A stretch of 64,000 nucleotides of DNA, from NCBI GenBank assembly GCA_017381015.1, contig JAFOCV010000038.1:1-64000 (forward strand), written 5' to 3'. The position numbers were made by a program, and so were the translations under genes. Source of the DNA: Bacteroidaceae bacterium. GTDB lineage: Bacteria; Bacteroidota; Bacteroidia; Bacteroidales; Bacteroidaceae. Each line of letters begins with the position of its first letter. The first letter of the stretch is position 1. Of the stretch, positions 7,799 through 16,847 are shown one piece after another. Under the pieces are notes generated by a model. The model was not told the DNA's origin, ran no database searches, and was given only the letters and a program-made list of their open reading frames with translations.

Positions 7799-8735
7799 AA
7801 TTCACATTTACCATCAGAGGCAGATGGTCGCTGATTCCTCCCAGGTAACTGGTACCTCCGTAGGTGCGATGAGGAATTTGCTTCTCCGTGCGCAATAACC
7901 ACGGGAAGCGGCACTCGCCAGCACTCCCCATAATGTGGTGCTTCAGGCTTGGAGAAACCAGGATATGATCCAGATATCCCCATATTCCTTGGAAGTAATA
8001 CGTGCCTCGCTTTTCGTTGGAGAGATTGCCTTGGTTCTTGTTCAAGGAAGTGAGGTGAGGGGAGAAGGAATTGAACATCTCATCTCCGCACTCGGCGTTA
8101 AAGTCGCCCATCACCATAACGTGTTTCCCGGCAAGCGAATCAAGAACATCGCACACCGTTTCTATGGCCAGGGAGCGAGCTTGCTGGGTGGCGGTGTTGT
8201 TGTTCCTCCTGCTGGGAAAATGCACCACGCATATATGTAATGTGTCCCTGCCTATCATACCACTTGCCAGGAGGATATCTCTCGTTGGCCTTAATCCATG
8301 TTGCTCGCAAGGTATCCTGATGGATTTCCAGGAAACGAGGTCAAATACTTGTGGGTTGTACAATAGTGCCACGTCTATTCCTCTGCTATCGGGAGAGTCA
8401 GTAATCAGGTAGCGATATCTGGCGTTTGCCAGGGCCGTTCTTTTGGTCAAATCTCTCAAAACAGTATCATTCTCCACCTCCTGAAGGGCAACTATCGCTG
8501 GCAATTGCATGGCGGCCAGGGTTTGGGTTACACCCTTCAGTTTTCTCCAATATTTCGAAGAGTTCCAACGGCGTTCGGCATGAGGGAGAAACTCGGCATC
8601 GTCTTTGCCATCATCATGCAAAGTGTCGAAAGCGTTTTCTATATTCCACGTTGCCACGCGAAACATCTGACTACTTGCTTTTGATGCAAAATTCAGCATC
8701 AGGAATAACAAAATAAACCAACATAAGCCTCTCAT
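7794..8735 (-). CDS. Secreted endonuclease/exonuclease/phosphatase-family protein
   Basis: From the chosen ATG the product has 313 residues. It starts with a signal peptide (MRGLCWFILLFLMLNF, probable cut after ASS) and then one EEP domain. EEP landmarks in order are TWNIENAF, LQEVEND, DVALLYN, MGDFNAECGD and GISDHLPLMV, giving the Glu, Asp, Asn and His of the metal-dependent hydrolase. An upstream in-frame ATG at 8765 would precede a TATATTTG box (8748-8741), so I prefer 8735. The substrate could be DNA, RNA or a phospholipid head group; the export signal suggests nutrient scavenging or envelope work. Confidence 0.85.
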   Translation of the reverse strand: MRGLCWFILLFLMLNFASKASSQMFRVATWNIENAFDTLHDDGKDDAEFLPHAERRWNSSKYWRKLKGVTQTLAAMQLPAIVALQEVENDTVLRDLTKRTALANARYRYLITDSPDSRGIDVALLYNPQVFDLVSWKSIRIPCEQHGLRPTRDILLASGMIGRDTLHICVVHFPSRRNNNTATQQARSLAIETVCDVLDSLAGKHVMVMGDFNAECGDEMFNSFSPHLTSLNKNQGNLSNEKRGTYYFQGIWGYLDHILVSPSLKHHIMGSAGECRFPWLLRTEKQIPHRTYGGTSYLGGISDHLPLMVNVNF

Positions 8736-8791
8736 GCCAACAAATATAGCAAAAAGATATCGCACAAAGTGGATTCAAGCATTTTTTTTCG

Positions 8792-8799
8792 TATCTTTG
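8792..8799 (+). promoter_or_regulatory. -7 box for the GH97 gene
   Basis: TATCTTTG fits TAnnTTTG and lies 72 bases before the GH97 start codon. The -33 region is weak. Confidence 0.55.
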
Positions 8800-8870
8800 T
8801 CATGTTTCTAGGGGATTTTGTGCTCCTTTTGCAAAGAAAAATACAAACAAACTAACCTTTTATCTCCAGC

Positions 8871-10829
8871 ATGAAAAGATTTTCTTCTCTTCTCCTTGTG
8901 GTGGTGCTTTTTGCAATGGCATCGCTTGCACAAACCACTCGTACGCTTACCTCGCCCAATGGCAAGTTGAAAACCGTAGTCACATTGGCTGATGGTATTA
9001 CATACGATGTATTTCTTGGAGACGAGTTGGTGATGGACGATTGTCGTTTGTCTCTCAATGTAGGTGGTAATGTTTTGGGTTCAAAGCCCCAGCTGAAGCA
9101 GGCCTCTCAGAAATCTGTCAATGAGATAAAGAAGCCTTTCCTTAGATTGAAATATGCCGAGGTGCCTAACGTATACAACGAACTGACCCTGAAGATGAAG
9201 GGTAATTACTCCGTTATTTTCCGAGCTTACGATGATGGTATAGCTTACCGCTTTGTAACATCGCTGGGCAAGGAGGTTAAGGTTTATGATGAAGATATCA
9301 GCGTGTTTTTTCCCGAAGAGACCGACTTGGTGTTGCAAACATGTGGTAGTTTCGTTACTTCCTACGAGGAGCGCTACTCCTTCTTGAAAACAGGTGCATG
9401 GACAAGCACTCAGCAAATGGCTCACCTCCCCATCCTTGCTACCACCAAGGCCGGCACCCGAATTTTGGTTAGCGAATCTGACCTGACAGATTATCCCGGT
9501 GCATTCTTCCGCGGCAATGATGCTCATGGTTTTAGTTCAGTCTTCCCCAAGGCAACGGCCAAGGAAACACCTCGTAGCGATAAGAGCAACAATATCGTTC
9601 TCTGTCATGATTATATAGCATTGACTCAAGGTACAAGAGCATATCCCTGGAGATATTTCGTTATTACGTCTGAAGATGCAGGATTGATAGAAAATACCAT
9701 GACATGCCGTTTGGCCCAGGAAAGCAAGTTGGACGATATATCATGGATTAAGCCAGGTCAAGCTAGTTGGGAATGGTGGAATGGCGCCATACCTTATGGC
9801 CCCGATGTGGATTTCAAGGCAGGTCTTAATGTGGAGACATACAAATACTTCATTGATTTTGCATCAAAGTACGGTATCCCATATATCGTGATGGACGAGG
9901 GTTGGGCAAACAACAACATGGACCCATATACCCCCAATCCTAATGTCGACTTGCACGAACTCATAGCGTATGGCAAAGCGAAGAACGTGGGCATCATCCT
10001 ATGGTTGACATGGAGATGTGTGGAAGACAATCCAGAACTTTTTGCAAAATTTGCCGAGTGGGGAGTGAAAGGTGTGAAGATTGACTTTATGGACAGAAGC
10101 GACCAGAGAATTGTTAACTTCTACGAAAATACCGTAAAGGAAGCGGCCAAGCATCATATCTTTGTCAACTTCCACGGCGCTTACAAGCCCTCTGGCCTTG
10201 AATACATGTATCCCAACCTGCTTTCATACGAGGGCGTTGCTGGTATGGAGCAGATGGGTAATTGCAAACCAGAAAATAGTGTGTATTTCCCCTTCATGCG
10301 CAATGCCGTTGGCCCAATGGAATACACTCCCGGTGCGATGAACAGTATGCAACCAGACAATTACTCTGCTCGTCGTCCCAATTCGGCAAGCATAGGCACA
10401 CGTGCATATCAGATGGCATTGTTTGTGGTGTTTGAGTCAGGCTTGCAAATGCTGGCAGATAATCCCACCCTATATTACAACAACGATGATTGCACCAGAT
10501 TTATCACCTCGGTGCCTGTGCTATGGGATGATACCAAGGTGCTTTCGGCCAAGGTGGGTGACCATGTGCTCGTGGCCAAGCGCAATGCCGAGACTTGGTA
10601 TATCGGTGGTATGACAGGCGAGCGCAAGGCTCCTCTTGAAATGGAGGTTACGCTGGATTTCCTTCCAGAAAACCAGACGTTCACTCTCACATCATTTGAG
10701 GATGGCATCAATGCCGACCGCCAGGCAATGCACTACGTAAAGAAGGTGCGCGAAGTCAAGAAAGGCGATGTGGTGAAAATCAAGATGGTGCGCAATGGTG
10801 GTTATGCAGCTGTTCTCAATGCGAAGTAA
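8871..10829 (+). CDS. Glycoside hydrolase family 97 enzyme (SusB-like)
   Basis: The exported protein has 652 residues, usual for GH97, with a signal peptide ending at ASLAQ (residue 21). An N-terminal beta-sandwich runs to about 280, then a TIM barrel with ASWEWWN, YIVMDEGWA, GIILWLTWR, GVKIDFMDRSDQ, FHGAYKPSG and YEGVAGME, and a small C-terminal beta domain. GH97 enzymes are calcium-dependent alpha-glucosidases or alpha-galactosidases of the periplasm. The family has inverting and retaining branches; the Asp in KIDFMD could be the retaining nucleophile, but I cannot settle the branch by eye. No SusC/SusD pair is adjacent. Confidence 0.93.
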   Translation: MKRFSSLLLVVVLFAMASLAQTTRTLTSPNGKLKTVVTLADGITYDVFLGDELVMDDCRLSLNVGGNVLGSKPQLKQASQKSVNEIKKPFLRLKYAEVPNVYNELTLKMKGNYSVIFRAYDDGIAYRFVTSLGKEVKVYDEDISVFFPEETDLVLQTCGSFVTSYEERYSFLKTGAWTSTQQMAHLPILATTKAGTRILVSESDLTDYPGAFFRGNDAHGFSSVFPKATAKETPRSDKSNNIVLCHDYIALTQGTRAYPWRYFVITSEDAGLIENTMTCRLAQESKLDDISWIKPGQASWEWWNGAIPYGPDVDFKAGLNVETYKYFIDFASKYGIPYIVMDEGWANNNMDPYTPNPNVDLHELIAYGKAKNVGIILWLTWRCVEDNPELFAKFAEWGVKGVKIDFMDRSDQRIVNFYENTVKEAAKHHIFVNFHGAYKPSGLEYMYPNLLSYEGVAGMEQMGNCKPENSVYFPFMRNAVGPMEYTPGAMNSMQPDNYSARRPNSASIGTRAYQMALFVVFESGLQMLADNPTLYYNNDDCTRFITSVPVLWDDTKVLSAKVGDHVLVAKRNAETWYIGGMTGERKAPLEMEVTLDFLPENQTFTLTSFEDGINADRQAMHYVKKVREVKKGDVVKIKMVRNGGYAAVLNAK

Positions 10830-10891
10830 GCACAAAAGATTATAGACATATACAATATTTTCCCTAGTCACGGCCCAATAAAACAACTAAA

Positions 10892-13552
10892 ATGGCAGAC
10901 AACAATCAATCTATCGGTGGTAGTACGATTCACCACCTAAACGATATGTATCAAAACTGGTTTCTGGAGTATGCCTCGTACGTTATTCTGGAAAGAGCGG
11001 TGCCACACATTGGTGATGGTTTCAAACCAGTACAACGACGTATCCTGCATTCGATGAAACGTATGGACGATGGACGCTACAACAAGGTGGCGAACATCGT
11101 GGGTCATACCATGCAATTCCACCCTCATGGCGATGCCAGTATCAAGGATGCATTGGTACAATTGGGCCAGAAGGAATTGTTGATTGATTGTCAGGGTAAC
11201 TGGGGTAATATTCTCACCGGTGACGATGCTGCTGCTGCTCGTTATATCGAGGCGCGTTTGTCAAAGTTTGCCTTGGATGTGGTTTTCAATCCCAAAACAA
11301 CGGAGTGGAAGCTGAGTTACGATGGACGCAATAAAGAACCCATTGCTCTGCCTGTCAAGTTTCCCTTGCTTCTTGCACAAGGAGCAGAAGGTATTGCCGT
11401 AGGTCTTTCGTGTAAGATATTGCCGCACAATGTGGGCGAAATCTGTCAGGCGGCCATCAAATATCTTCGTGGCGAGGAATTCCAGTTGTATCCCGATTTC
11501 CCCACGGGTGGCAGCATTGATGTTAGTCGCTACAACGATGGTCAGCGCGGTGGTGCAGTGCGCGTAAGAGCCAAGATAGAGAAGCGCGACAATAAGACTC
11601 TTGCCATTACAGAGATTCCCTTTGGAAAAACTACTGGTACGGCCTCCAAACCTTCCACCTTTATCGACTCCATTCTGAAGGCGGCCGACAAGGGTAAAAT
11701 CAAGGTGCGCAAGGTGGAGGATATGACCTCTGCCAATGTGGAGATTCTTATTCACCTCACTCCGGGAGCTTCTTCAGATAAAACTATTGATGCACTATAT
11801 GCATGTACAGATTGTGAAGTGAGCATAAGTCCCAATTGTTGCGTCATCGATGACAATAAGCCCCAGTTCCTGGCCGTGAGCGATGTCTTGCGCCGTTCGG
11901 TGGATAATACATTGGAGCTCCTTCGCAAGGAGAGGTTGATTCGTAAGGGAGAACTCCTGGAACAATTGCATTTTGCTTCGCTCGAACAAATCTTCATCGA
12001 GGAGAGAATTTATAAGGACAAGAAATTCGAGAATGCCAAGACGATGGATGAGGCATGCGAATGGATTGACGAGCGCCTTACCCCCTGGTATCCCAAGATG
12101 GTGCGCGAGGTGACCAAGGACGATATCCTCCGTTTGATGGAAATCAAGATGGCCCGTATCCTGAAGTTCAACAAGGAGAAGGCCGAGGAGTCAATGGTCC
12201 GTATTCGTGAGGAAATAGAACAAATCGACAAGGAACTATCCAATATGGTGGAGGTTACATGCCAATGGTTTACCTACATTTACGAGAAATATGGCAAGAA
12301 CTTCCCCCGCTTGACAGAGATAAAGAATTTCGACACCATCTCTGCGGCTACCGTTGTTGAAGCCAACGAAAAACTATACATCAATCGTGAGGAAGGTTTC
12401 ATAGGAACTTCTCTCAAGAAGGACGAATACATCTGTAATTGCTCCGATATCGACGACGTTATTATCTTCTACAAGGACGGTACGTACAAGGTGGTGAAGG
12501 TGGCAGACAAAATCTTTGTTGGCGAGACAGAACGCTCTAAGAAGGAAAAGCGCAAGGTGGAGATAATACACGTGGCCATTTTCAAGAAGAGCGACACGCG
12601 CATCATATACAATGCCGTTTATCGTGATGGCAAGGCAGGCAATTATTATGTCAAGCGCTTTAATGTGACCAGCTTGACCCGCGATAAGGAGTATGACCTC
12701 ACCAAGGGCACACCTGGAAGCCGTGTGGTTTACTTCACCGCTAATCCTAACGGTGAGGCCGAGGTGATAAAGGTGGTGATGAAGCCCAATCCCAAGTTGA
12801 AGAAGATATTCTTCGACTATGACTTCTCGGTGCTAGCCATCAAGGGACGTGCTTCGCTGGGTAACCTGTTGTCGAAGAATGAAATTGCACGCATCACCCT
12901 CAAGAGCCATGGCGGCAGTACTCTTGGCGGCAGAAAGGTATGGTGGGATCCAGATGTAAATCGTATCAACTATGACGAGCAGGGCCAATACCTTGGCGAA
13001 TTCCATAGTGATGACCAGATACTTGTGGTCCTGAGCAATGGCGAATTCTATGCCTCCAATTTCGATACCAATAATCACTATGAAGACAATATCCTTCGCA
13101 TAGAGAAGTACAAGCCCAATAAGATTTGGACAGCAGTACTCTATGATAAGGACCAAAATGGATATGCTTATGTGAAGCGTTTCCAAATGGAGGCCGTCTC
13201 CCGTCATCAGAATTTCCTTGGAGAAAATCCCGACAACGAAATGCTCCTGCTCACCGATACTGCATTCCCACGCATCAAGGCAACATTGGGCGGTGCCGAT
13301 AGTTTCCGCGAACCTATAGAGATAGATGCAGAGGAATTCATCGGTGTGAAGAGTTTCAAGGCCAAGGGTAAGCGTATTACCACGCTGAATGTTGCAAGTA
13401 TTGAAGAACTGGAGCCTCTGCGCTTCCCCGTGGAAGAGGAAGAAAACCCGGAGAATTCCAATTCTCAGGAGGATATCGTGGACCCCGACGACGGAAAAAG
13501 TCAGCAAGACATTAAAGACGAACTAATCGGACAATTGCACTTGTTTGACTAA
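10892..13552 (+). CDS. parC: DNA topoisomerase IV subunit A
   Basis: The protein has 886 residues and the GyrA/ParC fold. The breakage-reunion domain has the catalytic tyrosine at about 118 in AAARYIEARLS and the quinolone-region HPHGDASIKDAL near 78-88. The C-terminal half carries degenerate beta-pinwheel blades and lacks a clear GyrA box, which favours ParC over GyrA. The tail is acidic. ParC with ParE removes catenanes between daughter chromosomes. No parE lies in this window. It starts 62 bases after the GH97 gene. Confidence 0.9.
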   Translation: MADNNQSIGGSTIHHLNDMYQNWFLEYASYVILERAVPHIGDGFKPVQRRILHSMKRMDDGRYNKVANIVGHTMQFHPHGDASIKDALVQLGQKELLIDCQGNWGNILTGDDAAAARYIEARLSKFALDVVFNPKTTEWKLSYDGRNKEPIALPVKFPLLLAQGAEGIAVGLSCKILPHNVGEICQAAIKYLRGEEFQLYPDFPTGGSIDVSRYNDGQRGGAVRVRAKIEKRDNKTLAITEIPFGKTTGTASKPSTFIDSILKAADKGKIKVRKVEDMTSANVEILIHLTPGASSDKTIDALYACTDCEVSISPNCCVIDDNKPQFLAVSDVLRRSVDNTLELLRKERLIRKGELLEQLHFASLEQIFIEERIYKDKKFENAKTMDEACEWIDERLTPWYPKMVREVTKDDILRLMEIKMARILKFNKEKAEESMVRIREEIEQIDKELSNMVEVTCQWFTYIYEKYGKNFPRLTEIKNFDTISAATVVEANEKLYINREEGFIGTSLKKDEYICNCSDIDDVIIFYKDGTYKVVKVADKIFVGETERSKKEKRKVEIIHVAIFKKSDTRIIYNAVYRDGKAGNYYVKRFNVTSLTRDKEYDLTKGTPGSRVVYFTANPNGEAEVIKVVMKPNPKLKKIFFDYDFSVLAIKGRASLGNLLSKNEIARITLKSHGGSTLGGRKVWWDPDVNRINYDEQGQYLGEFHSDDQILVVLSNGEFYASNFDTNNHYEDNILRIEKYKPNKIWTAVLYDKDQNGYAYVKRFQMEAVSRHQNFLGENPDNEMLLLTDTAFPRIKATLGGADSFREPIEIDAEEFIGVKSFKAKGKRITTLNVASIEELEPLRFPVEEEENPENSNSQEDIVDPDDGKSQQDIKDELIGQLHLFD

Positions 13553-13573
13553 ACCTATACATAATCGCGGGTT

Positions 13574-14404
13574 ATGAAAAAACGGCTCCTGTTTCTATCG
13601 CTTATAGTATCCTTTGTTGTCTCTGCGCAGGCTCAGATGGCAAAGGATTCGCTTCGCTCACATGCATTTTCCCTGGGCATAGGTAGTTCCCATCAGTTGG
13701 ATACATATCTTTCGCCCCAGAACTATGATGGCGTACAGATTACTCTCATGCGTGAAACCTTGCGCATGACTCGTCTGGCTGAGCGTCGCATCTCGTTTCA
13801 AACCTTGTGGCAAGGAACTTTTTCCCACACCTCCAATGCAACCAATACCACTAAGGATTGGGGTGGAATGATTTCGTACGATGCATTTTGGCACTACAAT
13901 TGGACTCCCACTGCATCCCTTCGCCTGATGGCGGGTGCCGGTGTTGGTGGCGAGTTAGGATTCCTGTATAATACTCATGGAGGCAACAATCCTGCTCAGG
14001 GACGTCTGGCCATAGACCTTTCGGCATCGGCAATGGCAATATACAGGTTTCATCTGGGGCAACAGCCCTTTGCTCTCCGTTATCAAGCCTATATGCCTGT
14101 GTTGGGCGTGATGTTTTCGCCTCAATTTGGTCAGAGTTATTATGAGATAGGACAGGGCAAACTAAATCATAACGTGTGTCTTTCCCAACCAGCAAATGCT
14201 TTTAGCCTTTGGCAACAGATTACGCTCGACGTCACTTTGGGCAAGAACGTAGTACTCCGAACAGGGTATTTATGCGACATCAGGCAGAGCCACGTGAACA
14301 ATATCAAGGTACACAACCGTTCGCATTCCTTCCTGATTGGCTTTGTCAGATATTTCCGTCTGATGGACAAGAAACAAGCCATTGCCAGCTCTCTCATTCT
14401 CTAA
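13574..14404 (+). CDS. Outer-membrane barrel-like protein (DUF3316-type)
   Basis: The 276-residue protein has a signal peptide (cut near AQAQ, residue 20) and many amphipathic strands. It resembles DUF3316 proteins of Bacteroidales as I recall them. Features include SFQTLWQGTFSH, MAGAGVGGELGF and a late SFLIGFVRYF strand. A location in the outer membrane is likely, but the function is unknown. It begins 21 bases after parC and is followed by an S41-type lipoprotein and a membrane-anchored regulator, with which it may form a unit. Confidence 0.75.
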   Translation: MKKRLLFLSLIVSFVVSAQAQMAKDSLRSHAFSLGIGSSHQLDTYLSPQNYDGVQITLMRETLRMTRLAERRISFQTLWQGTFSHTSNATNTTKDWGGMISYDAFWHYNWTPTASLRLMAGAGVGGELGFLYNTHGGNNPAQGRLAIDLSASAMAIYRFHLGQQPFALRYQAYMPVLGVMFSPQFGQSYYEIGQGKLNHNVCLSQPANAFSLWQQITLDVTLGKNVVLRTGYLCDIRQSHVNNIKVHNRSHSFLIGFVRYFRLMDKKQAIASSLIL

Positions 14405-14414
14405 TCTTACCAGT

Positions 14415-15422
14415 ATGAAAAGATTTCTCATCATCATATTTTCCCTGCTTTCCTTGTGCTCTTGTGTGGACGAGCAGCAGTTTACCAATACCCCCGAGGG
14501 CAATATGGAGGCGCTTTGGAAAATCATCGACCAGCATTATTGCTTTCTCGAATATAAAAGTCAGGCAATAGGATTGGATTGGAACGAAGTGCGTGCCACT
14601 TATCGCCAACGGTTGCACCCCAATATGAATTCCTATCAATTGCAAGAGGTGTTGTGCAATATGTTGGCAGAGTTGCGCGATGGGCATGTGAACCTTTACA
14701 CCGCCTCTGATGTGGGCAGGTATTGGTCGTGGAAGGAAGACTATCCCAGTAACTTGGACACAGAGGTGCGCGACTCCTATCTAGGTACCGATTATCGAAT
14801 AGCAGCAGGTATGCGCTACAAGATATTGGACGATAATGTTGGCTATATCCTCTACACCAGCTTTTCCTCTGGAATAGGAGAGGGTAATATTGCCGAGGTG
14901 CTGCACTATCTTCGTTTGTGCTCAGGGCTTATCATAGATGTCAGAGGCAATGGCGGAGGACAATTGGATTATGCTCAGCGCCTTGCTTCCCATTTTACCA
15001 ACGAACGCATTCTGGTGGGTTATACTCAACATAAAACGGGCCCCGGCCATAATGAATTCTCTTCTTTTACGGAGGAATACCTGGAGCCTAGCACTACTGT
15101 CCGTTGGCAAAAACCGGTGATTGTACTTACCAATAGGGGGTGCTATAGTTCTACTAACACTTTTGTGCGTGATATGCTCTGTTGTCCACTTGTCAAGACT
15201 TTGGGCGATAGTACGGGTGGCGGTAGCGGAATGCCATTTACCAGCGAATTGCCCAATGGTTGGAGCATTCGTTTCAGTGCTTGCCCCCAATATGACAGGA
15301 ACAAGCAACACATAGAATTTGGCATAGCACCCACTATTCCTTGTGCACTTCAGGAGGAGGATTTGAAGAAAGGCAAGGACACTCTCATTGAAAAAGCCAG
15401 AGAAATTCTTAATCAGGAATAA
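14415..15422 (+). CDS. S41-family peptidase lipoprotein
   Basis: From the chosen ATG the product has 335 residues; the upstream in-frame ATG at 14382 lies inside the previous gene and would spoil the signal. The lipobox LCSC gives lipidation at about residue 17. The S41 (tail-specific/C-terminal processing) core shows LIIDVRGNGGG near 170-180 and GCYSSTNTFV near 240, where the second Ser would be the nucleophile. LGDSTGGGSGMP follows. No PDZ domain is obvious, as in the compact Bacteroidota members. It probably cleaves envelope proteins or peptides. Confidence 0.88.
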   Translation: MKRFLIIIFSLLSLCSCVDEQQFTNTPEGNMEALWKIIDQHYCFLEYKSQAIGLDWNEVRATYRQRLHPNMNSYQLQEVLCNMLAELRDGHVNLYTASDVGRYWSWKEDYPSNLDTEVRDSYLGTDYRIAAGMRYKILDDNVGYILYTSFSSGIGEGNIAEVLHYLRLCSGLIIDVRGNGGGQLDYAQRLASHFTNERILVGYTQHKTGPGHNEFSSFTEEYLEPSTTVRWQKPVIVLTNRGCYSSTNTFVRDMLCCPLVKTLGDSTGGGSGMPFTSELPNGWSIRFSACPQYDRNKQHIEFGIAPTIPCALQEEDLKKGKDTLIEKAREILNQE

Positions 15423-15448
15423 CACCGCTCTCCCCAATAGCCATAAGT

Positions 15449-16273
15449 ATGAACAGATTGCGATATATGATTATATTCCCCATGCTATTGATTATTTCAT
15501 CGGTAGTGTGCGGATTTATGTCGTTTGCCAAAGCAAAGGCAGACATGAGTGATGACCTCAATCAAGCCCTGCACCTTGCGATTTCAGAGAATACAGATGT
15601 AAAGCAGATGCTTGACTCGCTATCTTCTATGCACGACCATCCGATGCTCACCTTTGGCGCACAGCACAATGGATTTGCCGACTTTCTTCGCATCTCAGCT
15701 TTGCGTGATACGGCCGGTATCACATACACTATCAAGAGCGATAGCGAAGCGGATGCTGGAATACAACTCTCCGCTCAGGGACGAATCTGTAGTGACACAT
15801 TGTTGCTAGCGCAAATGCCCCATTCTGCTATCGAGGTAAAAGCTTTTGCCAATCCTTCCTTTCTCTCCATTCTCAAGCATTCCAATCAGCGATGGTCTGC
15901 AACGTCTTTGGTATGTGGCATCTTGCTGCTAGGTTTGCTCATGGTGAAACAAAGGTCTGCGGCAACATTACACACCTCTCCCATCCTGGTTGTTCAGAGT
16001 CAAGAACAAGTCCTCGCTCTAACACCCATGCAAGAGAAACTGATGCAGATGTTCTTGGCTAGCCCCACGCGCACACTCAGCAAGGACGAGATTTGCTCTG
16101 CCCTATGGCCCAAAAAGGATAATCCCGACGATACCTTATATACTTTTATTAGCAGGATGAAGTCTTCTCTGGCCAAACAATCCTCTTATAGAATCCAAAA
16201 TCGTAGAGGTAGGGAGTATTCTCTTACTTGCGAGAACGTAAATGATGAAGTTAGACATGCTGAGATGCATTAG
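15449..16273 (+). CDS. Membrane-tethered winged-helix regulator
   Basis: The 274-residue protein has two hydrophobic segments, about 7-27 and 149-167, enclosing a periplasmic part of about 120 residues. The C-terminal 80 residues form an OmpR/PhoB-type winged helix: LTPMQEKLMQMFL, TLSKDEICSALWP, DDTLYTFISRMKSSL and IQNRRGREYSL. It thus looks like a one-component sensor whose DNA-binding part faces the cytoplasm, the reverse order of ToxR. The gene ends an apparent unit with the barrel protein and the S41 lipoprotein, which suggests it senses envelope state. The ligand and targets are unknown. Confidence 0.8.
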   Translation: MNRLRYMIIFPMLLIISSVVCGFMSFAKAKADMSDDLNQALHLAISENTDVKQMLDSLSSMHDHPMLTFGAQHNGFADFLRISALRDTAGITYTIKSDSEADAGIQLSAQGRICSDTLLLAQMPHSAIEVKAFANPSFLSILKHSNQRWSATSLVCGILLLGLLMVKQRSAATLHTSPILVVQSQEQVLALTPMQEKLMQMFLASPTRTLSKDEICSALWPKKDNPDDTLYTFISRMKSSLAKQSSYRIQNRRGREYSLTCENVNDEVRHAEMH

Positions 16274-16317
16274 CATGGCTGGTAAATCATAAAATCCAAT
16301 ATTTTTAGTCTTATAAA

Positions 16318-16700
16318 ATAGCTGTCGCAATTTGCGATTAGACTTCACAAATCTGCGAGATTGAATTTGCGGTAAAAAAGCACTTCGACGATTAGTTTCC
16401 AAGCGTTTCTCATTGTCGTAGTGCTTCAACGGTTAGTTTCCGAGCGTTTGGAACTGTCGTATTGCTACGACGATGAGTTTCCGAGCGTTTCTCATTGTCG
16501 TATTGCTACGACGATGAGTTTCCGAGCGTTTGGGACTGTCGTATTGCTACGACGATGAGTTTCCGAGCGTTTCTCATTGTCGTAGTGCTACGACGATGAG
16601 TTTCCGAGCGTTTGGGACTGTCGTATTGCTACGACGGTGAGTTTCCGAGCGTTTCTTACTGTCGTAGTGCTTCAACGGTCACTTTCAGGGGTGTTTCTTT
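16318..16700. repeat. Intergenic 41-bp tandem array with hairpin units
   Basis: The anchor AGTTTCC (ACTTTCA in the last copy) begins at 16394, 16435, 16476, 16517, 16558, 16599, 16640 and 16681, a strict 41-bp step. Each unit has a short palindrome GTCGTAxTGCTACGAC. Alternate units differ at TCTCATT versus TGGGACT, suggesting an 82-bp higher-order repeat. The left flank (16321-16360) carries GTCGCAATTTGCG and TTAGACTTC, words of the array at 1-360. No gene is visible between 16274 and 16847 apart from the downstream promoter. Confidence 0.92.
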
Positions 16701-16812
16701 AGGCTACGGGGGAGTAGAGAAAATGATAGATTGTCTGCGTTGATTGATACCCTGTGTGAAAATGTAAGGATAATGTAAGGTTGGTTTTCATGGATGGTAG
16801 GTAATTTGTTCC

Positions 16813-16820
16813 TACTTTTG
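16813..16820 (+). promoter_or_regulatory. -7 box for the DUF2723 gene
   Basis: TACTTTTG fits TAnnTTTG and lies 27 bases before the start codon at 16848. No convincing -33 box is present. Confidence 0.5.
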
Positions 16821-16847
16821 CCGTGAAAACTTAAAATTGTTGTACCT

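Noticed and set aside
8871..10829. Sus-type polysaccharide utilisation locus around the GH97 gene
   Set aside because: No SusC, SusD or dedicated regulator is adjacent; the next gene is parC. The same holds for the GH2 gene.
16318..16700. Possible CRISPR array (regular 41-bp spacing; likewise at 48474 and 60657)
   Set aside because: The whole unit repeats; there are no unique spacers between conserved repeats, and no cas gene is in the window.
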